Of a stretch of 6,438 bases of DNA, positions 1 through 5,731 are shown piece by piece. Below the pieces are notes generated by a model. That model saw only the letters and a list, made by a program, of their open reading frames with translations, was not told the DNA's origin and did not search any database. Each line of letters begins with the position of its first letter. Position 1 is the stretch's first letter. Source of the DNA: an uncultured Saprospiraceae bacterium (GTDB lineage: Bacteria; Bacteroidota; Bacteroidia; Chitinophagales; Saprospiraceae); contig CALGLS010000247.1 of assembly GCA_937959375.1 (NCBI GenBank), positions 1-6,438 on the forward strand, read 5' to 3'. The translations under genes were made by a program, and so were the position numbers.

Positions 1-1
1 T

Positions 2-1498
2 TTGAAAAGTAAATCGGGACAACTTTCCTTTTTTGATACCGTCACAGGTTTGAAACAACGAAAGAAATTCAACATTGATCAAAATGGCAAATTTCAATTT
101 GAAATCGACCTACTTCATGCTGTTTATGGAAATGCAGTGCTGGAATTTGATGAAACGACTTACCTGCTCTTTCTAAAGCCTAACGAACGTTACAAACTTG
201 AAATAGGGATTGATGACTTGTCTTTAAAATATCTTGACGGAACAGGCAAATTGAGTCAAGAAGTCATGGCAATAAAAAAATTACTTTGGGATAATTTCGA
301 ATCAGATTTTAAGCGTCAGTCCAAGCTACAGGATGAAAATCTTTCTATTGAAAATGCATTGAAGTTGCATAAGGACTTAGAAGCAAAAGTTATGCAATTT
401 ATAGACGACTATTCGAATAAAAATATGGTCAGCAAACAAGCGCTTGCGATTTTCAAAAACGAATACAAATACAACACTGCATCTGCATGGGCAGGACTGC
501 GATATGAATACAAAGGCAACAAAAGAAGATTACGAAAAGATCTACCAAACGACTTTTTTATTCAGTTGCACAACGAATATCCGGTCAATGTGAATGATGC
601 TTTTGCTTCACGCAAATACGCAGATTACATACGTGCAATCGGAACCATACTTAGCACACCAAAACATCCAAACTTAAATGCCAAAATCGATTTTTTCAGA
701 AACGCCCACTTGTTTTCCGAAAAGGAACTACAATTAATCAAAGCAGTATATAGTGGCGATAAAAGCGTGGCAAGAACAACAGAATACGATAACTTTTTTA
801 ATGATCAAAATGCAAGAAAAATTGAGCAACTGAATAAACAATATGATGTCAATCGACTACTCTTGGCTGTGCGACAATTTCCAAAAGGCATTGGACGTGA
901 CTTGATTATTTCTCAATACATCAGTAGGAAATATTTTAGAGAAACCTTCATTAATCCTAGTAAAGAAGAATGGAAAGACATGGAGGCCTTGATTGAAAAT
1001 CAATATGTAATGACTGAGCTCAAGCGCCTAGCTACAAATCGCAATCAAGCTTATGCTAAGCAATCTTCAGATGGAGCGAGCCCAGCTTATGAGGCAACAC
1101 CAACGATTGAGAGTGTTACCAAAAAATATCTAGATCCACATAAAGGCAAAGTGATTTACATCGACTTTTGGGCAACCTGGTGTGGCCCTTGTCGAAAACA
1201 AGAACCCTACGCCGCCAAACTTCACAAGGAATTCAAAAAGGATAATGTCGTTTTTCTAAACCTTTGTTGCCAATCAAAAGAAGCCATTTGGAGTAAATAT
1301 ATAAAAGAAAAAGACCTGCATGGAGTGCACTATTTATTGAACAATGCTGAGTTTAGATTATTTGCTGAAATGTATGGTTTGAAAGGCTTTCCGACTTACA
1401 TTTTGATTGATCAACAGGGCAAAGTAAGATCAAAAGATGCCTATTGGCCAAGTGATTCTAAGCGAGTAATTCGCCAAATAGATCGACTCTTGAACTAA
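2..1498 (+). CDS. TlpA/ResA-type thioredoxin-fold protein, 5'-truncated
   Basis: Envelope thiol-disulfide oxidoreductase of the large Bacteroidota TlpA type, with 498 codons visible. The reading frame is open at the left edge. The only initiator there is TTG at base 2, and no signal peptide is present, so the true start and export signal lie upstream. Roughly the first 85 residues are beta-rich and resemble the end of the N-terminal beta domain (DUF4369-like) that often precedes thioredoxin in this family. Residues about 85-350 are charged and mostly helical, with no motif I recognise. The C-terminal thioredoxin domain spans about 365-498. It has the WCGPC active site (Cys394, Cys397) after a YIDFWAT strand and a cis-proline loop GFPTY (Pro464), so the redox centre is intact. 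An extra vicinal Cys pair (422-423) follows the next strand. Known family members reduce periplasmic disulfides, for example in cytochrome c maturation, but the substrate here is unknown. No T-tracted terminator follows directly. The domain call is firm; the function is generic. Confidence 0.88.
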   Translation: MKSKSGQLSFFDTVTGLKQRKKFNIDQNGKFQFEIDLLHAVYGNAVLEFDETTYLLFLKPNERYKLEIGIDDLSLKYLDGTGKLSQEVMAIKKLLWDNFESDFKRQSKLQDENLSIENALKLHKDLEAKVMQFIDDYSNKNMVSKQALAIFKNEYKYNTASAWAGLRYEYKGNKRRLRKDLPNDFFIQLHNEYPVNVNDAFASRKYADYIRAIGTILSTPKHPNLNAKIDFFRNAHLFSEKELQLIKAVYSGDKSVARTTEYDNFFNDQNARKIEQLNKQYDVNRLLLAVRQFPKGIGRDLIISQYISRKYFRETFINPSKEEWKDMEALIENQYVMTELKRLATNRNQAYAKQSSDGASPAYEATPTIESVTKKYLDPHKGKVIYIDFWATWCGPCRKQEPYAAKLHKEFKKDNVVFLNLCCQSKEAIWSKYIKEKDLHGVHYLLNNAEFRLFAEMYGLKGFPTYILIDQQGKVRSKDAYWPSDSKRVIRQIDRLLN

Positions 1499-1555
1499 TA
1501 GAATCAAGCCTATTCCCTTAATTTCTGAAACAATAGTAGATTTTTAGCCGTATAA

Positions 1556-1616
1556 ACATTAAAATTTTTGACATCTAGCCAAATAATAAACCGAATAAAG
1601 ACAAAAATTTTAATGT
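1556..1616. repeat. Perfect 15-bp inverted repeat with 31-nt spacer
   Basis: The arms 1556-1570 (ACATTAAAATTTTTG) and 1602-1616 (CAAAAATTTTAATGT) are exact reverse complements. The spacer is 31 nt. The repeat lies 57 bases after the thioredoxin-gene stop and about 70 bases before the cold-shock -7 element. It could form a stem in the 3' end of the upstream transcript, although it has no GC-rich stem and no long T-run after it. It could instead be a binding site. The flanks show no target-site duplication. Confidence 0.7.
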
Positions 1617-1636
1617 AAATTTCACAAAAGCGTTAG

Positions 1637-1649
1637 GATTAAGTTAATC
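1637..1649. promoter_or_regulatory. Short palindrome upstream of cold-shock promoter
   Basis: GATTAA-G-TTAATC is a perfect 6+1+6 palindrome whose centre is about 41 bases upstream of the start of the -7 element at 1684. The position would suit an activator or operator site. It is AT-rich and short, so chance is a real alternative. Confidence 0.25.
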
Positions 1650-1683
1650 TACTGATTATCCAACATTTACGCTTAATTTTTGT

Positions 1684-1691
1684 TAAATTTG
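1684..1691 (+). promoter_or_regulatory. Promoter -7 element for the cold-shock gene
   Basis: TAAATTTG matches the Bacteroidota -7 consensus TAnnTTTG at every fixed position. The expected -33 TTTG position, about 19 bases upstream (near 1661-1664), reads CAAC, so no -33 match is seen. Transcription would start near 1695, giving an untranslated leader of about 139 nt before the ATG at 1834. Long leaders are typical of cold-shock mRNAs. Confidence 0.6.
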
Positions 1692-1788
1692 CGTACCTCT
1701 TAGAATGGAGTCTATTCGTTAGCATCTTTTGCACATTTGTTCCCTTGTAGTTTTCATCCCAAGTTGATTTTTTATAACTCTGAAGTAG

Positions 1789-1806
1789 GTTAGCGCCGAA
1801 GCTAAC
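1789..1806 (+). promoter_or_regulatory. Leader stem-loop of the cold-shock mRNA, with competing arm at 1718-1723
   Basis: GTTAGC (1789-1794), loop GCCGAA and GCTAAC (1801-1806) form a perfect 6-bp stem whose base lies 27 nt before the ATG. An identical GTTAGC at 1718-1723, near the start of the predicted transcript, can pair with the same GCTAAC arm, so two alternative folds are possible. A role as a temperature- or translation-responsive switch is inferred by analogy with cspA-type leaders; the sequence shows only the complementarity. Confidence 0.45.
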
Positions 1807-1833
1807 TATCATATTACTTCACAAATTTTACAA

Positions 1834-2295
1834 ATGGCAAAATCACAGCAATCCTTTAACAAAAAAGAAAAAGAAAAAAAACGTAGAAAAAAAGCAAAAG
1901 ATAAAGCAGAACGAAGAGAACAGCGTAAGCTCGAAAAGTTAGAAGCAGGACCAAAGTCTTTCGAAGAAATGCTTTCATATGTGGATGAAAATGGTAACCT
2001 CACTTCAGAGAAGCCTGATCCATTAAAGAAGAAAGTTGAAATCAAAGCAGAAGATATCGTACTAGGTGTGCCACCTAAAGATGATACTCCAGTGGAGAAA
2101 GTACGAAAAGGTCGTGTGAATCATTTCAATGACGAAAAAGGTTATGGCTTTATCGTTGACATGGAAACGAAAGAAAGTATTTTCTTTCACGTCAATAACA
2201 GTTCGGATGATGTTCGTGAATCTGACAAAGTTACTTTTGAAATCGAAATGGGTCCTAAAGGTCCAAATGCTATTTTGGTAGCTTTAGCTAAATAA
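1834..2295 (+). CDS. Cold-shock-domain protein with basic N-terminal extension
   Basis: Predicted cytoplasmic RNA/single-stranded-DNA-binding protein of 153 residues, about twice the usual length of a CspA-type protein (around 70). Residues 8-36 are almost all Lys, Arg, Glu and Gln and should form a charged single helix. Residues 42-62 are an acidic linker containing SFEEMLSYVDENGN. The cold-shock domain is at about 90-153. RNP1 is KGYGFIV (102-108), with Tyr104 and Phe106 as stacking aromatics. RNP2 is IFFHV (116-120), matching the usual VFVHF. The GPKGPNAILV tail matches the final strand of the fold. I recall this long form, with a basic tail and the same linker, as a Bacteroidota-specific architecture. 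The ATG is the first in frame and is preceded by AT-rich sequence rather than a Shine-Dalgarno. The gene is monocistronic: a promoter-like element and structured leader lie upstream and a terminator follows. A role as an RNA chaperone is inferred from the family. Confidence 0.93.
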   Translation: MAKSQQSFNKKEKEKKRRKKAKDKAERREQRKLEKLEAGPKSFEEMLSYVDENGNLTSEKPDPLKKKVEIKAEDIVLGVPPKDDTPVEKVRKGRVNHFNDEKGYGFIVDMETKESIFFHVNNSSDDVRESDKVTFEIEMGPKGPNAILVALAK

Positions 2296-2302
2296 CATAT
2301 AC

Positions 2303-2335
2303 AGGATTCTAAATCCTTAACTTTATAAAAGTTAA
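2303..2335 (+). repeat. Two adjacent stem-loops in the cold-shock mRNA 3' UTR
   Basis: AGGATT (2303-2308), loop CTA, AATCCT (2312-2317) forms a 6-bp hairpin. It is immediately followed by TTAACTTT (2317-2324), loop ATA, AAAGTTAA (2328-2335), a perfect 8-bp hairpin. The second shares two bases with the foot of the terminator that follows. Both are exact, but neither has a U-tract of its own. They may protect the mRNA 3' end or be a degenerate first terminator. Confidence 0.5.
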
Positions 2336-2373
2336 CCCGAGCTTTGCTTGTGCATCGTTCGGGTTTTCTTTTT
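2334..2373 (+). terminator. Intrinsic terminator of the cold-shock gene
   Basis: AACCCGA (2334-2340) pairs perfectly with TCGGGTT (2359-2365) across an 18-nt loop. The stem is followed by TTCTTTTT to 2373. It lies about 40 bases after the stop codon. The GC-containing stem and U-tract support Rho-independent termination on the + strand. Confidence 0.8.
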
Positions 2374-2496
2374 GATGCTGTATTAAAAAATCTCCTCCGT
2401 CCATAACTGTATCCCAGCGGACTTTTTTCAACTCTTCCAAATTTAAAATCCTGCATAAAATAAGGACTTCTAGCCTACTCCATACTTATACCATAA

Positions 2497-2521
2497 TTCC
2501 GTGATAGTTCTGTGATAGTTC
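2497..2521. promoter_or_regulatory. Tandem 11-bp direct repeat, candidate OmpR/PhoB-type operator
   Basis: TTCnGTGATAG occurs at 2497-2507 and 2508-2518, followed by a third partial TTC (2519-2521). GTGATAGTTC is therefore exactly repeated at 2501-2510 and 2512-2521. On the opposite strand this reads CTATCAC-N4-CTATCAC, the same 7+4 layout as the PhoB box (CTGTCAT-N4-CTGTCAT). It ends five bases before the -7 element, where a -33 element would lie, and no TTTG is present there. An OmpR/PhoB-family activator is the inferred binder; its identity is unknown. Confidence 0.5.
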
Positions 2522-2526
2522 AAACC

Positions 2527-2534
2527 TACCTTTG
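2527..2534 (+). promoter_or_regulatory. Promoter -7 element for the lipoprotein gene
   Basis: TACCTTTG matches TAnnTTTG exactly. Transcription would start near 2538, leaving a leader of about 75 nt before the ATG at 2613. The element overlaps an upstream in-frame TTG (2532), which rules that codon out as the translation start if this promoter is used. No -33 TTTG is seen at the expected distance (2504-2507 reads ATAG), consistent with activator dependence. Confidence 0.6.
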
Positions 2535-2612
2535 TCATATCAATTAACAAAAGTCGAAGAAAGCCAGTGTAGACTAAAAATGGCAAAATTTATAATCAAA
2601 AAAATTATTACA

Positions 2613-3512
2613 ATGACAAAGAATTCATTTTTTCTAACAGCACTTATTTTAGGTTTATTTATTTTCAGCTCATGTAGCAAAGACGATGATGACACTCCTA
2701 CAATTCAAACCAAAGACATTAGCTTTAACCTCACAGGATTGGAAGACCTTGGTTCTGATTATGCATATGAAGGTTGGCTAATCGTAGATGGTGCGCCAGT
2801 TTCTGCAGGTATCTTTACAGTAGATGCTGAAGGAAATCCTTCACAAACAACTTTTACTTTAAACGAAGCTGATGTAGCCGCAGCTACGACCTACGTTCTT
2901 ACAATTGAACCTAGTCCAGACAATGATCCATCTCCAAGTGCTGTGCACATTCTTGCCGGTGACTTTGATGGTAACAATGCAAGCCTTACTGTGGGACACT
3001 CTGCTGCACTAGCGACTGATTTTACAGATGCAACTGGTGGTTATATTCTTGCAACGCCAACGGATGGAGGAATGGACACAGATGAAAATTCAGGTGTTTG
3101 GTTCTTAGACCCAGCAGCAGGTCCTGGAGCTGCATTAAATTTACCTACACTTCCAGATGGTTGGAAATATGAAGGATGGGCTGTCATTGACGGAACGCCA
3201 GTTTCAACAGGTACATTTACAGAAGTTACTGGTGCTGATGCTGATGGTCGCTTTAGCGGATCTGCAGGTGGACCTCCTTTTCCAGGAGAAGACTTTTTGA
3301 TCAATGCTCCTGCCGGTCTTACTTTCCCAACTAATCTTGCAGGTGCTACAATGGTTATTTCTGTTGAGCCTAGCCCAGACAATAGCGCTAATCCATTTTT
3401 ATTAAAGCCTCTAGTTGGTCAAGCTCCAGCTGATGCAATAGATCACACATTTTACGGAATGGACTCTAATGCTGTTAACACAAATCCAAGCGGTAGTGTA
3501 ACTAAGAAATAA
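2613..3512 (+). CDS. Surface lipoprotein with two tandem RskA-like domains
   Basis: Predicted surface lipoprotein of 299 residues. The ATG at 2613 gives a compact signal peptide with lipobox FSSC and acylated Cys21. The following SKDDDD fits the Bacteroidota surface-export signal. An in-frame ATG at 2580 is a possible alternative start that lengthens the n-region; the TTG at 2532 lies in the promoter. The mature part holds two copies of one domain, at about 38-127 and 177-270. They share YEGW..-DG-PVS-G-FT (52-69 and 186-203; 12 of 18 identical) and an exact EPSPDN (99-104 and 252-257). This pattern (WLIxDGxPVSAGxFTxDAxG, then a VEP strand) resembles the extracytoplasmic domain of the anti-sigma factor RskA (PF10099). 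No membrane helix or cytoplasmic sigma-binding part is present, so anti-sigma activity is not supported; a surface binding or structural role is inferred. A linker (about 144-166) contains GVWFLDP. A strong terminator follows, so the gene is monocistronic. Confidence 0.88.
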   Translation: MTKNSFFLTALILGLFIFSSCSKDDDDTPTIQTKDISFNLTGLEDLGSDYAYEGWLIVDGAPVSAGIFTVDAEGNPSQTTFTLNEADVAAATTYVLTIEPSPDNDPSPSAVHILAGDFDGNNASLTVGHSAALATDFTDATGGYILATPTDGGMDTDENSGVWFLDPAAGPGAALNLPTLPDGWKYEGWAVIDGTPVSTGTFTEVTGADADGRFSGSAGGPPFPGEDFLINAPAGLTFPTNLAGATMVISVEPSPDNSANPFLLKPLVGQAPADAIDHTFYGMDSNAVNTNPSGSVTKK

Positions 3513-3548
3513 TTTTCATTCAGTCAAAGAACAGATTGTGATTCTGAC

Positions 3549-3589
3549 AAAAGGTCAATTGGTGTAAATGCATCAATTGACCTTTTTTT
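3549..3589 (+). terminator. Strong intrinsic terminator after the lipoprotein gene
   Basis: Bases 3549-3564 pair with 3571-3586 in a 16-bp stem with one G-U pair around a 6-nt loop (TAAATG). The stem runs into a seven-T tract (3583-3589). The A-run before the stem and the T-run after it are complementary, so it may also work on the opposite strand, although no opposing gene is present. Confidence 0.9.
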
Positions 3590-3603
3590 ATTTATACTGA
3601 TTC

Positions 3604-3633
3604 TTTGAATCAACTTACGTTAAAGTATCTTTC
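3604..3633 (+). promoter_or_regulatory. Candidate promoter for the T9SS cargo gene
   Basis: TTTG (3604-3607) and TATCTTTC (3626-3633) are separated by 18 bases, close to the -33/-7 spacing of Bacteroidota promoters. The -7 element misses only the final G. A second near-match, TATCTTTA at 3661-3668, is too near the ATG at 3674 unless the mRNA is leaderless. Confidence 0.35.
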
Positions 3634-3673
3634 CAATAATCAAAAGTCTTCATAATGGTCTATCTTTATCAAT

Positions 3674-5605
3674 ATGAAAAAAATAGTTTTCATAGTCGCT
3701 ATGATCATGAACATTGTTCTATTAGGACAGGCTCCAAATTGTACGGGTGACTACTTTCTTTCTGTTGCATTGGGAGAGGTATACGGTTTTTATAAAATAC
3801 AAATATCTCCACTTGACAACGATATTACATTCAATTCACTTGGAACTAGCAATACCAATATTTTTGTAAACTCCGTTGGCTTTCGCTCAACGGATAATTT
3901 CATTTATGGACTAACAAAAGACAATGAACTTTGCAGAATAAATGCACTTGGTGAAGTAACCGTACTTACCATAGTAACTGGTCTTGATCCAGATTTTGGT
4001 TATTTTGCGGGCGATGTATCTCCGGATGGACAATACTTATTTCTTTTAGGAACAGGAGGAAGTCAAAATTCCACTTCCGTATTAGCTCGAATAAATCTTG
4101 ACGATTATAGTACTGAATCAGCTAACCTACCATTACCTCCAGGAACTGCACTTTCCATTTCTGATTTGGTTTTTGATCCTGAGACTAATGATGTTTACGC
4201 CTTTGATGGTAACGCCAATCGTTTGTTGAAATTAAATTCCAATACAGGATCAATAGACGAAAACCTCTATCCTTCAACGGATGCGGCAGACGCCATGGCG
4301 GCAATTTTCATAGATGCATTTGGTGATCTTTATGGCTATGGTCGTCAACCTAGTGATGATTTATCCAATACTTTTTTCAAAATAAATAAAACCACTGGAG
4401 AAATTACACCAACAGCTACCGGCCCTAGTGCAGATCAAGTAGATGCTTGTTCTTGCCCCTATTCTGTTGAAATCCAAAAAAGTGTTTTTCCAAAAGTAGC
4501 ATTACCCTGCGACGAAGTTACCTATGTTTTTAAAATTGCAAATGGTTCAGCATTTTCACAAACTGGCCTCAACTTCCTAGATGAAATGCCGGATGATTTA
4601 ATTATTACTGAGATTATTCGTAATCCATTTAATGGGAATCTAGTTAGTGGTGTTGGCACAAATATTTTATCCATTGAAAACTTTACGCTACCACAAGGGG
4701 TGGATAGTCTTATCGTTCGAGCTTACGTATCGGAGACTGCAAATGGTGTTTATAAAAATCAAGCGAGTATTAGTAACCTTTCAGAAGGATTAGGGAATGA
4801 ATCACTGAGTGATGATCCAAGTACGATTGCTACAGAGGACTCCACTACGCTACTTGTTGCTACACTTAGCGCAACTATCAATAATCTGAACACGCAACTT
4901 TGCCCAGGTGACACCTTACTTTTGCAAGCCATGGACTTTCCAACGGCCACCTATAAATGGAGCACGGGCAGCAGCGAGTCAAGTACTCAAGTGACTGCTA
5001 CTGGTTGGTATTTTGTAGAAGTGACAAGTCAATGTAATACACAAGTGGATTCTGTTTACGTTTCTCCAACTGATTTTGAAATTGACATTCAACCAAGTTT
5101 TATGGTTGAGTTAGGAGATAGTATTTTACTACCATTGGTTTACAATTCCAATCCTATTTTTGCATGGAATGACCCTTTTGGGAATAGTCTCTCTTGTCTA
5201 AATTGTCCACAACCTCATGCTCGTCCTTTCTTTGATACAAATTACATCATAAGTGCTACCGATCCATTTGGTTGTACCCTTAGAAAACAAGTTGAGGTTA
5301 AGGTAATAAAAGATCGTAAAATCTACATTCCCAATGCCTTCTCCCCTAACTTTGATGGCATAAATGATATCTTTTACATTCAAGGAAAAGGCTATGGCCA
5401 AATTCGTAATTTTAGTATTTTCAATCGGTGGGGAGCCTTAATTTTTGAGCATAAAGATGGTTGGATCAACACCTACTCAGATGGTTGGGATGGTCGATTC
5501 AAAGGAGCAACTATGAATCCGCAAACCTTCGTTTACTTTGCAGATATTGAATTTCTGGATGGTATCATTGTTCGTTACCAAGGCGACGTTCTTCTACTTC
5601 GTTGA
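3674..5605 (+). CDS. Secreted multidomain protein with T9SS type B sorting domain
   Basis: Predicted type IX secretion cargo of 643 residues. Residues 1-19 form a Sec signal peptide (MKKIVFIVAM..., cleavage near GQA-PNC). Residues about 22-262 carry recurrent strands such as NFIYGLTKDNELCRIN, VSPDGQYLFLLG, DVYAFDGNANRLLKLN and GDLYGYG, which suggest a beta-propeller-like DUF6923-type region. Residues about 264-395 resemble a DUF11 domain (VEIQKS start, FKIAN, LNFLDEMPDDL, VYKNQASI). Residues about 405-465 (CPGDTLLLQA, WSTGSS, GWYFVEV) and 470-545 (with CLNC, Cys508 and Cys511, and FGC) are Ig/PKD-like modules. The C-terminal 95 residues (about 548-643) carry the type B sorting (CHU_C, gliding-motility-associated) signature: IPNAFSPNFDGINDIF at 552-567, NRWG at 584-587, GWDG at 604-607. 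This predicts outer-membrane translocation by T9SS and surface attachment or release. No catalytic motif is visible; the ligand or adhesive role is unknown. The ATG start fits the signal peptide. Confidence 0.92.
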   Translation: MKKIVFIVAMIMNIVLLGQAPNCTGDYFLSVALGEVYGFYKIQISPLDNDITFNSLGTSNTNIFVNSVGFRSTDNFIYGLTKDNELCRINALGEVTVLTIVTGLDPDFGYFAGDVSPDGQYLFLLGTGGSQNSTSVLARINLDDYSTESANLPLPPGTALSISDLVFDPETNDVYAFDGNANRLLKLNSNTGSIDENLYPSTDAADAMAAIFIDAFGDLYGYGRQPSDDLSNTFFKINKTTGEITPTATGPSADQVDACSCPYSVEIQKSVFPKVALPCDEVTYVFKIANGSAFSQTGLNFLDEMPDDLIITEIIRNPFNGNLVSGVGTNILSIENFTLPQGVDSLIVRAYVSETANGVYKNQASISNLSEGLGNESLSDDPSTIATEDSTTLLVATLSATINNLNTQLCPGDTLLLQAMDFPTATYKWSTGSSESSTQVTATGWYFVEVTSQCNTQVDSVYVSPTDFEIDIQPSFMVELGDSILLPLVYNSNPIFAWNDPFGNSLSCLNCPQPHARPFFDTNYIISATDPFGCTLRKQVEVKVIKDRKIYIPNAFSPNFDGINDIFYIQGKGYGQIRNFSIFNRWGALIFEHKDGWINTYSDGWDGRFKGATMNPQTFVYFADIEFLDGIIVRYQGDVLLLR

Positions 5606-5691
5606 GACAAATGTTCCAAGACTCCAATGAATAATCGACAAACCAACATAAATCCTATACAAAGTGACCATTATTCTATTTCTTAATTCGG

Positions 5692-5706
5692 AGATAGCGC
5701 TTATCT
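5692..5706. promoter_or_regulatory. Small inverted repeat overlapping a weak promoter candidate
   Basis: AGATA (5692-5696) and TATCT (5702-5706) flank GCGCT, 25 bases before the SIMPL ATG. The right arm overlaps TATCTTGC (5702-5709), a weak -7 match with TTTC 19 bases upstream (5679-5682). Either could belong to the promoter of the next gene, but both matches are imperfect. Confidence 0.2.
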
Positions 5707-5731
5707 TGCTGCCTCTTTAAAGTAAAAACAT

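Noticed and set aside
1556..1616. Insertion-sequence or MITE remnant
   Set aside because: There is an exact inverted repeat, but no flanking direct duplication, no second copy in the window and no transposase fragment.
2399..2428. Possible second terminator (GTCC...GGAC followed by six T)
   Set aside because: The stem is only four base pairs with a 16-nt loop, too weak, and a good terminator already lies just upstream. Otherwise nothing was seen between 2374 and 2496.
2187..2456. Minus-strand open frame of 89 codons over the end of the cold-shock gene
   Set aside because: It overlaps the cold-shock RNP2 region and the terminator, its composition looks random, and it has no promoter or recognisable motif.
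2532..2612. Longer lipoprotein start at the TTG at 2532
   Set aside because: The TTG lies inside the TACCTTTG -7 element, and a start there would bury the signal peptide behind 27 extra residues. ATG 2613 gives a normal lipoprotein signal; ATG 2580 remains a lesser alternative.
3041..3382. Minus-strand open frame of 113 codons inside the lipoprotein gene
   Set aside because: It is antisense to the clearly coding second RskA-like repeat, and its Pro/Ser/Gly-rich translation is what the complement of such sequence yields.
2613..3512. Calling the lipoprotein an anti-sigma factor
   Set aside because: The likeness is only to the extracytoplasmic RskA domain. There is no membrane helix, no cytoplasmic anti-sigma region and no adjacent sigma-factor gene.
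5456..5490. Direct repeat AGATGGTTGG near the end of the T9SS cargo gene
   Set aside because: It encodes the DGW and DGWDG residues of the sorting domain, so protein constraint explains it.
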